The notes under the pieces were generated by a model, which saw nothing but the letters and a program-made list of their open reading frames with translations, was not told where the DNA came from and did not search any database. A stretch of 64,000 bases of DNA from Superficieibacter sp. HKU1. GTDB lineage: Bacteria > Pseudomonadota > Gammaproteobacteria > Enterobacterales > Enterobacteriaceae. Shown here one piece after another: positions 1 through 8,527 of the stretch (positions within the stretch are counted from its first letter, which is position 1; each line of letters starts with the position of its first letter). The DNA is taken from assembly GCF_029319185.1 (NCBI RefSeq), contig NZ_CP119754.1, forward strand, positions 682,001 to 746,000. The letters are read 5' to 3'. A program made the translations under genes and the position numbers.

Positions 1-500
1 CGGGCCTGCGACTGCTGGCGGATGCTGTCGCCATGGAGGAGATCCACCAGCGCCAGCATCTCTTTGGGGGTGAGGCCCTCGTGATGAGGAAATCCCGACT
101 GCCTCTCCCGCTGCGCCTGTAACGCCAGTCGCGGACTGCTCCGGCATCCGCCGCGCAGCAGGGCGGCAAGCTGCGCACACGGCAGGTCGGAACTGCTCAT
201 CCTGACGCAGGCCAGCGCCTGCGGGTTTTTAGTGAGTTTTTGCAGTGTCGGCCACAGCCAGCTGGCGGGGAGGCGGCTGAGGATCAGCATGCTCATCGGT
301 CTGCGCATCTGGCGCAGCAGCGAGGCGGCGTGTTGCAGGGTTATCAGCAGCCAGTAGGGATCGTCCGGGAGATACACCACCACCCGGCGGGCGGGCAATG
401 GCGGAAACTCGTTCGCCTGCGGGTATACCCTCTGCGGATGCGCGTCCGCCATCAGCCATGCCAGCCCTCCGGCGGCCAGCGTGCAGGGGGAGAGGATCAT
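1..500 (-). CDS. LuxR-type HTH regulator downstream of fimH (partial, C-terminus cut by window edge)
   Basis: Reading the minus strand from the ATG at 500 gives an uninterrupted frame of about 166 codons that runs off the window. The last visible part (LTPKEMLALVDLLHGDSI) resembles the start of a GerE/LuxR DNA-binding helix-turn-helix. Before it is a mixed hydrophobic region (VVVYLPDDPYWLLITL) that looks like the N-terminal domain of small fimbrial regulators such as FimW. The start lies 4 nt after the fimH stop, so it is probably translated from the fim transcript. An in-frame TTG lies slightly upstream within fimH. By position it may regulate fimbriae, but that is inference; the exact family is unresolved because the C-terminus is missing. 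Confidence 0.6.
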   Translation of the reverse strand, partial: MILSPCTLAAGGLAWLMADAHPQRVYPQANEFPPLPARRVVVYLPDDPYWLLITLQHAASLLRQMRRPMSMLILSRLPASWLWPTLQKLTKNPQALACVRMSSSDLPCAQLAALLRGGCRSSPRLALQAQRERQSGFPHHEGLTPKEMLALVDLLHGDSIRQQSQA

Positions 501-504
501 CGTG

Positions 505-1410
505 CTACTGGTAGACAAATGTCACCCCGATGATCGACTGCACGTTGCCTGCGGTGACCTGTCCGCTGGTGCGGGCGTAGCTGGCGGTGAGTCCGAGATC
601 TACCGGCGAGGGGCCGACCACGCCCATGGACACCGTATCGTTGGCCGCCAGGATGGTACCGCCGCGTGAGATCTGCACCCCAACGCCCTGCGCCGCGAGG
701 CCAGCGGCAGTGTTGCTGAAAATCGAGTTGCCAGAATCCACCGTGCTGCCGGAGAGGTAGTAGCCCAGGTTCTGGTTCTGCGCGCAGCGTACCGTCAGCG
801 GAATGGTGGCGCTGGCGGGATAGTCCGGCAGGTCGACCGTCACGTCGCGGGCGGAGACGTCACAGCCGCCGGTCGGCACCACCACATCGTTGCTGGCGTA
901 GATGTTCCAGATAAACTGAAAGTCGTCGGCGTCCTTGTTGTTGGTCTGATGGAGGATCAGCACCGCCACCAGCGACCCGGCGCTGATCGCCACGCCGCCG
1001 GCGGTGCTGACCGGCGTCAGGTAGAGCACGGTCGGCCACGGCTTGTCGGTTTTGGAGTTATAGATCACCCGCGCGGTCTCGCTGGTGGTCGGAAACGGGT
1101 AGCTCGCGCCGTTGTATTTAACGGTGCCGGTGAAGTTTTTTAGCGCGCCGCCGTAGGCCGAACCGCGCTGGAGCGTCACGTAGTCGGTGATCGAGGTCGG
1201 GTAGTCGTTATGGCAAAAAATCTGCGTTGAGAGATCGACCACCAGGTTCTGCCCCACGCTGACGGAGGGGGCCATGGTGACGTACACGTCCGCCGAGCCG
1301 CCACCGATGGGAATAGTCACGCCCGCTGCGGTCTGGCAGGCAAAGGACCACGCGCTGGCGGACCAGCCGAGCAGCAGTAGCGAGGTAACAAAAGCGATAA
1401 GTTTTTGCAT
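505..1410 (-). CDS. fimH: FimH, type 1 fimbrial tip adhesin
   Basis: Mannose-binding two-domain tip adhesin of type 1 fimbriae, 301 aa (E. coli FimH is 300). A signal peptide ends just before FACQT, which is the conserved mature N-terminus. In mature numbering the mannose pocket residues Phe1, Asn46, Asp47, Asp54, Gln133, Asn135, Asp140 and Phe142 are present. Tyr48 of the tyrosine gate is kept, but residue 137, the other gate Tyr in E. coli, is Lys. The C-terminal pilin domain ends in the donor-strand-type sequence GVTFVYQ. It is the last structural gene of the operon, 11 nt after fimG. Identification is firm from extended similarity to E. coli FimH as I recall it; binding preference is not predictable here. 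Confidence 0.95.
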   Translation of the reverse strand: MQKLIAFVTSLLLLGWSASAWSFACQTAAGVTIPIGGGSADVYVTMAPSVSVGQNLVVDLSTQIFCHNDYPTSITDYVTLQRGSAYGGALKNFTGTVKYNGASYPFPTTSETARVIYNSKTDKPWPTVLYLTPVSTAGGVAISAGSLVAVLILHQTNNKDADDFQFIWNIYASNDVVVPTGGCDVSARDVTVDLPDYPASATIPLTVRCAQNQNLGYYLSGSTVDSGNSIFSNTAAGLAAQGVGVQISRGGTILAANDTVSMGVVGPSPVDLGLTASYARTSGQVTAGNVQSIIGVTFVYQ

Positions 1411-1421
1411 GGGGTCTCCTG

Positions 1422-1925
1422 TCAGGCCCAGGTGTAGGTAACGTTGATGACGGCCTGGATCGTGCCCTGGGTGACGCCGCCGTTGACCGTCAGCGCCCGC
1501 ACTTTGAGCGGAAAGCGCGTCGACTGGCTGGCGTCATCCACCGGCAGGGTTTTGAGCGTGCCGTTATTCAGCGTGGTGCCGTCCTTGTCCTGCAACTCCA
1601 GCTGGATGTTCCCGGCGGTGCCCTGGTTCTGGTAATAGCCGGTACTGTCCGCCGTGCCGCTGAAGGTGGCGGTGACCGTCGAAGTGCCCACCGGGCAGTT
1701 GGTGAGGTCGAGGATCACGTCGTGCCAGGCGGAGGCGGCTCCCGGCGAAATCATGTTGAAGGTATAAAGTTCCCCCAGGGTAACGTTCGCGGTGGGCGTG
1801 GAGATGGTGCAGGGTTTGGCCACTACTCTGCCGTTGACGGTGATGGTAACGTCGGCGCTGTGGCCGGGCACGATGACCGCTGCCAGTAATCCCGCGAGCA
1901 GGAAGCGGGAAAAAGTCCGTTGCAT
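1422..1925 (-). CDS. fimG: FimG, type 1 fimbrial minor tip subunit
   Basis: Minor pilin of the tip fibrillum, linking FimH to FimF. It is 167 aa, the same length as E. coli FimG. It has an N-terminal signal peptide ending near GHSA, a first Cys in VAKPCTI, a second Cys in LTNCPVG, and the terminal alternating beta strand INVTYTWA typical of donor-strand-exchange pilins. It sits between fimF and fimH with 11-12 nt gaps, as in the canonical order. Function is assigned from position and length as well as sequence. Confidence 0.9.
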   Translation of the reverse strand: MQRTFSRFLLAGLLAAVIVPGHSADVTITVNGRVVAKPCTISTPTANVTLGELYTFNMISPGAASAWHDVILDLTNCPVGTSTVTATFSGTADSTGYYQNQGTAGNIQLELQDKDGTTLNNGTLKTLPVDDASQSTRFPLKVRALTVNGGVTQGTIQAVINVTYTWA

Positions 1926-1937
1926 GTCAGCCTCCGG

Positions 1938-2468
1938 CTATTGAAATTCAAGGGTGAAGGTGGCCGTGGCATTAACCTGCCCGGCGGTGACCGGAACCCG
2001 CGTGGACATTAAGCGGGCGTGAAAGTTGAGAATGTTGGTCTGGCCTGGCGTCAGCGGGATCCACTCAAGCGCCGATGAACCGGCGTTAAGCGGCAGGGCG
2101 AGGCGATGGTTATCAAGGATCTGCACGCCGATGCCGCCAGCGGAGGTCGCGCCGTCGGCCAGTTTTAACAGCGCAGGGTTGTCGTTATCTGCGAGGCCAT
2201 TAAAGCCCACTTTCACCGCCGTTACCGCCGTGCCGCACGGCGACAGCACGATGCTGAACGGCATCGGCCGGGTGGCCGCGCCGACCGTGGGAAACTGTTT
2301 ATCGGCTTCGGTGCCCATCATGACGGTAAACTCTTTTGAGTCCGTCGCCACCGCGCAGCCGTTGTCGCGGACAAGGCCGCTGACAGAAATGGTGCTGTCT
2401 GCGGCGAGGCCGGGCGTCGCGGCGAGGCCGGACAGAAGAGCAAAGAGCGCGCGTTGCAGAATTATCAT
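1938..2468 (-). CDS. fimF: FimF, type 1 fimbrial adaptor subunit
   Basis: Tip adaptor pilin between the FimA rod and FimG. I place the start at the ATG at 2468 (MIILQRALFALLSG), preceded by AAGGA that overlaps the fimD stop. This gives 176 aa, the usual FimF length, and a proper signal peptide. A longer reading from 2525 would overlap fimD and destroy the signal peptide. The mature chain has the pilin Cys pair (DNGCAVA and LSPCGTA) and ends FTLEFQ, a typical pilin C-terminus. Confidence 0.9.
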   Translation of the reverse strand: MIILQRALFALLSGLAATPGLAADSTISVSGLVRDNGCAVATDSKEFTVMMGTEADKQFPTVGAATRPMPFSIVLSPCGTAVTAVKVGFNGLADNDNPALLKLADGATSAGGIGVQILDNHRLALPLNAGSSALEWIPLTPGQTNILNFHARLMSTRVPVTAGQVNATATFTLEFQ

Positions 2469-2478
2469 GGTCGGTTCC

Positions 2479-5094
2479 TTAGCGGCAGATGGCCGTGATC
2501 TGGCTGAGCGTCTGGCGCGCGTCAAGGCGATAGTCCGCCACGCAGCGGGCGTCCGCGCCGTTACCCCACGTCACCCCGACCTGGCCGGCGGCAGGCATGC
2601 CGCTGAGATAGACCTGGCCGTTATCCGCCACAATGCTGCTGCTGTGGCTGGTGGTGGAGGTGGCTATCGCGCCGAACGGCACCGGCTTACCGTTGTGCAT
2701 CAGGGTGAGGAGCACTTTCATACCCACCTGGGCGCGAAACTCGGCGCGCACCACGGCGCCGTGAGTCGGCACCACGCTTGCCACGGCTTCATTCAGATCG
2801 ACGTTGTCCGCCAGCGAGTTGGTATCCAGCGCCACCCGGTTTTCCCGGTACTCGGTGGCGTAGGGGATGACGGCGTAGCCGCGCCAGTCGGTGAAGACGC
2901 CGGTCTGATTTTCGACTTTCGCGTTTTTAGCGCCCGGCGCTTTGATCAGCACGCTGGTGTCGTTCAGCGGCTGGCTGAAGGTGACGCCGTCGGCATGAGC
3001 CAGCACGCCGCCGCTCATGCCGTAATAGACTTGCTTCATGCCTTCGCTGTGGCTGTAGCCGAGGTTGGCGTTGCCGTAGCCGCCGCGGTAGTTCAGCGCC
3101 GTATAGCCGCTGCCGCCGCTGTTGCCCGTCCCGCCGCCGGCGTAGCCGGTCTGCACGCTGTAGCTCAGGTTATTGTCCTCCAGCAGGGTGCCGTAGAGGC
3201 CCGCAAGGTTGGTCATCCGGCCATTAAGATCGTGCGACATGCTGTAGCTGGCGCTGGCGTGTCGCCACGTTGAAGAGGTGTCAGATCGCAGCCAGTGGCT
3301 GAAGGGGATGTTGACGTTGAGCGCCAGCATCTGATCGCGTCCCTGCTGCCAGGCGTTTTTGGTCAGGCTGTAGCTGAGTGTCCAGTTGATATCGTTGACC
3401 ACGGTGTTCAGCCCGGCCTGCAACTGTTCATCGGCACCGTCCGTGCCCCAGTAAGTCTGGTGACTGCCGCTCACATACAGTGTCGCGGTGCGGCCAAGCT
3501 GCTGGGTCACGCTGACCTGCGCTTTACCGCGTTTATTCCAGGTGAGGTTGTAGTAGTCGGTGATTTTGGGTTTCACCTCAATCGGCCCGTCCTGCGTCTC
3601 AATGCGATAACCGCTCATCCGGCGATAAGCGGTGTCGGCGAAGCTGAAGTAGCCGCGCGTCGAATAGCGGTAGCCGACCAGCTGAATGTTGGTGCCCGTT
3701 TCGGTCAGCGATTTGTTGTACAGAAAACGCAGCGACTGCCCATGGTGATCGCTGTCATCCGCCAGCTGTGCGTTGGCCTGGGTCACGTCCAGCGACAGCG
3801 CGCCAAAGGTGCCCATATTTTTCCCGACGCCGAGGTTGAAGGCGCGGTAGCGATCCGCCAGTTGCGTCCCGCCATACAGCGTCCAGCCCGCCGGCAGGCC
3901 GTGCAGGAGGGTAGTCTGAAAGAACGACGGCTTGTCCTGCTGCCCGTTGCCGCTGCGGTATTCACCGGCGGTGACGGCGTAGCGGGTATGGCCTTCGCGT
4001 TGCAGGAAGGGTACCGTCGACCACGGCACGCTGAAGATCTGGCTGCTGCCATCTGCTTCTTTGATAGTTACCTGCAGATCGCCGCCGTTACCCGCCGCGT
4101 ACAGATCGTTAACCGTAAAGGGACCGGGCGGCACCGTGCTCTGGTAGATCTCATAGCCGTTTTGTTTGATGGAGACCTGCGCCGTGCCGCGCGCGATACC
4201 GTGCACCACCGGGGCGAAGCCTTTCTGGCTGTCCGGCAGCATATTGTCATCGGAGGCCAGCTGCGCGCCGCGAAAGTTAATGCCGTCGAAAATGTCGCCG
4301 CTGGTGTAGGTATCACCGAGCGTCAGCCGCGAGCGCAGCGGGGTGATGTCGCGCTCAAGCCAGGTGTTTACATGCTGCCAGCGGTTCTCATGGTTCGACG
4401 ATGCGCCGCCGCCGCTGTAGCTCCAGTTGGTATTATCACGAAGCCGCCATGCGCCGACGTTAAGCCCGCTTTGCAGGTTGAGATACGTATAATGGCTGGA
4501 GCCGCCGGGGGTGTTGCGGACGTTGTTGCCGGTCAGGTTGTAATTGAGCAGCGCGGCAGCGATCCCGTCGTCCCACAGTTCCGGCGGGATATAGCCCCGC
4601 GCATGGTTGCCCATAAATGCCTGCGGGACCGTCAGATACAGGCGCTGCTGCCCGACATCGAACCGGGTGGTCGCATCGTTAATCATTGAGGTCAGCGGCA
4701 CGCAGGCATCAACCGCCAGCGCGTTCATTCCCGCGACACTGGACGTATTGACGCCCATACTGGCGAGCTGCCCGCGCGTCAGACAGGGTGACAGTCCATT
4801 ACCGTCATCGCCCGCGTTGAACGTTACATCGCGGGTCGTCATAAAGCCGTCGTTCAGATAGATATCCACGCGGTAGACGCCGGGCGGCACTTCCTGACCT
4901 TTCTCGAACCCGGAGAGATCGGCCACGGCGGAAGGGTCGTCGGATAAAAAGCGCGGATTGAAATAAAGCTCGGCCCGCGCGGAAAAGACCTGCGAGGCGA
5001 TCAGCAGCGCGAGCGGCAGCGGAATAAAATGGCGTCCCGGACGCGGATAAAGGCGGCTGACACATCCGCGCGATCCATATTTCAACTGTGACAT
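2479..5094 (-). CDS. fimD: FimD, outer-membrane usher of type 1 fimbriae
   Basis: Outer-membrane usher that receives chaperone-subunit complexes and secretes the growing pilus. It is 871 aa, close to the E. coli protein. After a signal peptide come the N-terminal chaperone-binding domain (YFNPRFLSDDPSAVADLSGF), a 24-strand barrel region with the plug domain, and C-terminal domains ending in a CVADYRL…ICR segment with the conserved Cys pair. It is the fourth gene of the operon and overlaps nothing; fimF follows after 10 nt. No frame damage is visible. Confidence 0.95.
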   Translation of the reverse strand: MSQLKYGSRGCVSRLYPRPGRHFIPLPLALLIASQVFSARAELYFNPRFLSDDPSAVADLSGFEKGQEVPPGVYRVDIYLNDGFMTTRDVTFNAGDDGNGLSPCLTRGQLASMGVNTSSVAGMNALAVDACVPLTSMINDATTRFDVGQQRLYLTVPQAFMGNHARGYIPPELWDDGIAAALLNYNLTGNNVRNTPGGSSHYTYLNLQSGLNVGAWRLRDNTNWSYSGGGASSNHENRWQHVNTWLERDITPLRSRLTLGDTYTSGDIFDGINFRGAQLASDDNMLPDSQKGFAPVVHGIARGTAQVSIKQNGYEIYQSTVPPGPFTVNDLYAAGNGGDLQVTIKEADGSSQIFSVPWSTVPFLQREGHTRYAVTAGEYRSGNGQQDKPSFFQTTLLHGLPAGWTLYGGTQLADRYRAFNLGVGKNMGTFGALSLDVTQANAQLADDSDHHGQSLRFLYNKSLTETGTNIQLVGYRYSTRGYFSFADTAYRRMSGYRIETQDGPIEVKPKITDYYNLTWNKRGKAQVSVTQQLGRTATLYVSGSHQTYWGTDGADEQLQAGLNTVVNDINWTLSYSLTKNAWQQGRDQMLALNVNIPFSHWLRSDTSSTWRHASASYSMSHDLNGRMTNLAGLYGTLLEDNNLSYSVQTGYAGGGTGNSGGSGYTALNYRGGYGNANLGYSHSEGMKQVYYGMSGGVLAHADGVTFSQPLNDTSVLIKAPGAKNAKVENQTGVFTDWRGYAVIPYATEYRENRVALDTNSLADNVDLNEAVASVVPTHGAVVRAEFRAQVGMKVLLTLMHNGKPVPFGAIATSTTSHSSSIVADNGQVYLSGMPAAGQVGVTWGNGADARCVADYRLDARQTLSQITAICR

Positions 5095-5158
5095 AGTCCC
5101 TCCGGTCCGTCGTCGTCCGGTGATAATTGCGATTGCATGAGTTCAGCGGTGGGGCGCG

Positions 5159-5857
5159 TTACTGCATGACGCCCTGCATTCTGGCCGTCAGCGCGCCGTA
5201 GTCATTGATGGTCCGGTAAGTGATGGTGCTTCCGGCATCTGACGGCAGTTGCACCGAGGTTTCTCCCATTGGCGGCACCAGCGCGTTTTCCAGCACCCGC
5301 GTTCCGGCGTTCAGTTCGGTGACGGTCAGGTAATACGGCGTCGGGTTGCTCAGCGTCAGGCGCGATGCGCTGCGGTGAAAGCGCAGCTTCTCCGCGGCCC
5401 GATCCGGCGGCAGCGCCAGGTTAGCCGGGCGGTAATAGAGCTTGATGCGGCTGATAATTGCCAGTTGTAGCGTGTTGTCGCTCAGCTTTGCCTTATCCAT
5501 GGAGGGGATCGCTTTAACGTTTATCCAGAACAGGCTTTCGCGATCCTGCGGCAGCTGATGATTGGTCGCATCGATAATGCGCAGGGTGTTCTCTTTTTTG
5601 CCCTGCATCGCAAACAGCGGCGGGGTGATAACAAAGCGGCTCTCTTTTTGTCCGTCGGCATTCTCGACCCACGACTGGATCAGATAAGTGCTGTTTTCGG
5701 CGTTACTGGTGACCGGTAGCTGGACCTGTTTTTGCCCGGCGGGATACACCACTCGCGTAGCGCCCAGCGCCACGCCCGCCCCGGCGCGCGCGGCATAACT
5801 AAACGTTAATATCATCAGCAATCCTGCCAGCAGGCGACGCGTCATCATCTTCTTCAT
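5159..5857 (-). CDS. fimC: FimC, periplasmic chaperone of type 1 fimbriae
   Basis: Immunoglobulin-fold pilus chaperone that binds subunits in the periplasm and delivers them to FimD. It shows the chaperone signature RESLFWINVKAIP and the subunit-binding G1 region (LQLAIISRIKLYYRP) with the conserved basic residue. I favour the ATG at 5857 (MKKMMTRR), which starts a good signal peptide and gives about 232 aa; an in-frame start at 5881 adds eight residues. The end (NDYGALTARMQGVMQ) is FimC-like. It follows fimI directly and precedes fimD by 64 nt. Confidence 0.93.
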   Translation of the reverse strand: MKKMMTRRLLAGLLMILTFSYAARAGAGVALGATRVVYPAGQKQVQLPVTSNAENSTYLIQSWVENADGQKESRFVITPPLFAMQGKKENTLRIIDATNHQLPQDRESLFWINVKAIPSMDKAKLSDNTLQLAIISRIKLYYRPANLALPPDRAAEKLRFHRSASRLTLSNPTPYYLTVTELNAGTRVLENALVPPMGETSVQLPSDAGSTITYRTINDYGALTARMQGVMQ

Positions 5858-5890
5858 GTCATGCTCTTTAGTTATCAACATTGTTTTTGC

Positions 5891-6412
5891 TTACTGGTAA
5901 GTCAGGGCGAACCACGCCTGGGCATTCGCAACGCCGCCGGTGACCTGCCGACCGGTGGCCCGGTACTTCGCGACAAAATGCAGCGTCATCGGGCCGTTAT
6001 ATAGCCGCGTCCAGGCGAGTGGCGGGCTGTTCAGCGGGATGAGGTTATCGTCTGCGTCAAACAGCGCGATGCCGATATTGCTGGCGATGCCGGGGCCTTC
6101 ACCGACGGACAGCACATCCGGATTTTTATCGTCGGCCACCCCGCGAAAGGCGATGCCGACGCGCTCGCTGACCGCCGTGGTGCAGTCCTGAAGGTGGATA
6201 TCAAAGGGAACGGGATTGGCGTCCTCGCCGGGCGAATGCAGACGGTAACTGCCGATTTGCCCCATATTGACCGTCATCTGGCGATCTCCCGCCTCAACGC
6301 GGCAGGCTTCAGCAATAATGACGCCCTGAAAGCGCATCGTGCCTTCGGCCAGCGCCAGCGGGGGCATCAGCAATATCAACAGACCGGTTATCATCCTTTG
6401 CATCGGTATCAC
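5891..6412 (-). CDS. fimI: FimI, fimbrial pilin-like protein
   Basis: Pilin-family protein in the fimI position between fimA and fimC, thought in E. coli to act as a minor or rod-terminating subunit. It is 173 aa with a signal peptide ending near ALAEG, a Cys pair (IAEACRV and LQDCTTA), and a C-terminal beta strand AWFALTYQ. Start is ATG 6412 or the in-frame ATG 9 nt later (MQRMITG). Confidence 0.85.
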   Translation of the reverse strand: MIPMQRMITGLLILLMPPLALAEGTMRFQGVIIAEACRVEAGDRQMTVNMGQIGSYRLHSPGEDANPVPFDIHLQDCTTAVSERVGIAFRGVADDKNPDVLSVGEGPGIASNIGIALFDADDNLIPLNSPPLAWTRLYNGPMTLHFVAKYRATGRQVTGGVANAQAWFALTYQ

Positions 6413-6474
6413 CTTGCGCGCGTTAAACAGAGCGGGCCGTCCTGGCCCGTCGCGCTTCCGTGCATTACGCTGAA

Positions 6475-7020
6475 TTACTCGTACTGAACCTTAAACGTGG
6501 CGTCAGCGTTCGCGGTACCGGCGGTTGCTTTCCCGGTAGCGAAGTAGCGTGCCTGGAACGGCAGGATATTGGTGCCGTCGATCAGGGTCACAGCAGAGCT
6601 AAACGATGCGCCATCCAGCGCCAGCGGCGTGCCGGTTTTATCGAGGATCTGGACGCCGACGTTAGTCGCGCCGCCGGCGGCAGAGTTTTGCAGCGCCAGC
6701 ACGTTAGCATTCTCGCTGTTGACCGCCGTGCCGGAGAACGCCACGGAGGCTTTAGTGGCTACCGTGGTGTCACAGTCGTTCAGTTGAATATTGAAGCCGA
6801 CGGCGGTGCTGGTGCTACCCACGGTGGCAAGCTTGGCGGTACGCACCTGGCCCATCGGCACGGTCTGTTCGATAGAATCGGCATCCACCGCGCAGGCGGC
6901 GTTAACCACTTCACCTTTAAAATGCACCGTACCGCCGTTAACGGCAGTGGTATCGGCAAAGGCGGCTGAACTCAGAGAAAGCGCTGACAGGGCGGTAAGC
7001 GCCAGAGTTTTCAATTTCAT
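6475..7020 (-). CDS. fimA: FimA, major type 1 fimbrial subunit
   Basis: Major rod pilin. It is 181 aa with a signal peptide (MKLKTLALTALSALSLSSAAFA), then the conserved core VNGGTVHFKGEVVNAACAVD, the second Cys in IQLNDCDT, and the C-terminal ATFKVQYE strand. As first gene of fimAICDFGH it is separated from fimI by 62 nt. The upstream region holds the promoter but I did not see the fimS inverted repeat TTGGGGCCA there. Confidence 0.95.
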   Translation of the reverse strand: MKLKTLALTALSALSLSSAAFADTTAVNGGTVHFKGEVVNAACAVDADSIEQTVPMGQVRTAKLATVGSTSTAVGFNIQLNDCDTTVATKASVAFSGTAVNSENANVLALQNSAAGGATNVGVQILDKTGTPLALDGASFSSAVTLIDGTNILPFQARYFATGKATAGTANADATFKVQYE

Positions 7021-7717
7021 GCTATATTCCTTTTAATCGAGAGAAAGACTACGAATCAAAATAAGGGGTCGTCCTGCCTTCAGGTATTCTCTTTTTAGAG
7101 AATGAGCCGACCGCCGGTTCTGCATTTGGCATCCTGATCAACGCCAATATTAAGTGTGGATTAGGATGTATTTGGAAACGGGTAAGTCGCTATCGTTATG
7201 TCCTTATTTTTGCATGCGCTTGCTGGCGTAATAAATGGCAGCGCCAGAGGGTCTGAACGGAGGCTGATAGATTTTTCATTCACTGCCGCAGTAACAGGGC
7301 GTACGATCGTTAAACTGCTATTTTCCATAATAGATTCCTGCTGAACGATTAGCGTATTCAGGTTTAGTCATATCGTTTTCAGGATGCATTGAAGTGCATC
7401 GTTAGTTTCTGGCGTTATTACGTGTTAACCATCCCGCGAGCTGGCACAGCACCCGCTCAGGCTTCAAAATGTACTTGCTAACGGTGCGGGTTTGCCACTC
7501 ATGTATTTATGAAATTAATGATTTATTTATTTGTATGATAAATTCAATGCCCTGATTTTGTTGTGATTTATGAAGAAAACCTAAAAGGGGATGCAATGAC
7601 GCTACAAAGAACAGTGTTATTTTGTTTGAGTGGATTAAGGGATTTTAATATAATTAAATCCAATTAATTCAACCAGAAGATAACCTGAAACTATGGATAT
7701 ATAGCGACGGGGGGACT
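7021..7717. promoter_or_regulatory. 697-nt intergenic region between fimA and the ToxR-like regulator
   Basis: A/T-rich, gene-free stretch that must hold the fimA promoter (minus strand) and the promoter of the ToxR-like gene (plus strand). Visible structure: a short hairpin ATTCTC/GAGAAT at 7086-7103 in the fimA leader, and an inverted repeat GATGCA-N6-TGCATC at 7383-7400 that could be a protein-binding site. I found neither the E. coli fimS repeat TTGGGGCCA nor fimB/fimE recombinase genes. A 23-codon frame starting ATG at 7596 behind an AAGGGG sequence is the only small-peptide candidate, and it is weak. Confidence 0.45.
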
Positions 7718-7753
7718 GTGTCTGACGCTATCTTAATGGAGGAGGTTGGTAGA

Positions 7754-8527
7754 GTGGCCGTGGTTTATATTATAAATGAAGCGCTTATCTATGATGCTCA
7801 GGCACATTTACTGCATTATACTGACGGCGATAAAATGGTGACGTTACCTATTCCCGCCAGTAACTGTTTTAAAATTCTGCTCGATAATCAGGGTGAGATT
7901 ATTAGCCAGGAAACATTACTTACCCGCGTCTGGAATGCGCGGGGAATGAATGTGAATGCGAATACCTTACACCAGAATATTTCGCTATTGCGAAAAGCGT
8001 TGGCGCAAATAGAAGGTGGCAGAGAGGTTATAAAGACGATCCCAAAGCGCGGGTTTACCATTCCGGCTGACATTACGATTCTGCATAAAGATCTGGATAA
8101 AGCTACTGAACCTGCCAGCAATGAAATGGCTGAAGTCTCCGCACCGCTGGCGGTAATAACCGCGGCTCCCGCTGAAAAAAACGTGTCCCGAATAAGACCT
8201 GGCGCCAGGACTATTGCTGTCGCAGGGGGGCTCTTATTGCTGCTGCTGATCGCCTGGTGGCACATCACCACGCCGCAAAAAAACTATTTCTCTGCCTATA
8301 TTGAAATCAATGATATTGAAGGCTGCAAGGTCTTTGTTAACAGTATTGCTGAAGACGATACGATTTTTCAGGGGCTTATCAGGCGATCGATGGTGGATTG
8401 TCGTAGCAGCCGCTGGGTATATATCACCGGAAATCATGTTGCTGACTATCCATCACTGATTGCCTGCCGCAATCAACCCGGTTCAGGACTCAGCCCCGGC
8501 TGCCAGTCATTCTACTTTTTTTATTGA
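7754..8527 (+). CDS. ToxR/CadC-like membrane-anchored winged-helix regulator
   Basis: Transcription regulator with an N-terminal OmpR/PhoB-type winged helix, one transmembrane segment (AVAGGLLLLLLIAWWHI) and a short periplasmic tail. The DNA-binding part shows the family pattern of a RVWNARGMNVNANTLHQNI recognition region followed by IKTIPKRGFTI. A frame is open from GTG 7718 and has an ATG at 7736. However, the perfect GGAGGAGG at 7738-7745 sits 8 nt before the in-frame GTG at 7754, and proteins of this family commonly begin just before the hydrophobic VVYIINEALIYD strand, so I choose 7754 (257 aa). It overlaps the FidL-like gene by one base. By position it may control fim expression, which is inference. 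Confidence 0.75.
   Translation: MAVVYIINEALIYDAQAHLLHYTDGDKMVTLPIPASNCFKILLDNQGEIISQETLLTRVWNARGMNVNANTLHQNISLLRKALAQIEGGREVIKTIPKRGFTIPADITILHKDLDKATEPASNEMAEVSAPLAVITAAPAEKNVSRIRPGARTIAVAGGLLLLLLIAWWHITTPQKNYFSAYIEINDIEGCKVFVNSIAEDDTIFQGLIRRSMVDCRSSRWVYITGNHVADYPSLIACRNQPGSGLSPGCQSFYFFY

Noticed and set aside
2026..3273. Long plus-strand frames opposite fimD and other GC-rich genes
   Set aside because: They mirror real minus-strand genes (His/Ala/Val-rich shadow composition) and lack ribosome sites; the same applies to other long antisense frames, e.g. 3295-4689 and 47784-49658.
7383..7400. Inverted repeat as one end of an invertible element
   Set aside because: The GATGCA/TGCATC arms are only 6 bp with a 6-nt spacer and no distant matching partner was seen; it is better read as a protein-binding site or chance.
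7596..7667. 23-codon leader peptide candidate upstream of the ToxR-like gene
   Set aside because: The AAGGGG before its ATG is plausible, but the sequence shows no family or attenuator structure, so it is not listed as a gene.
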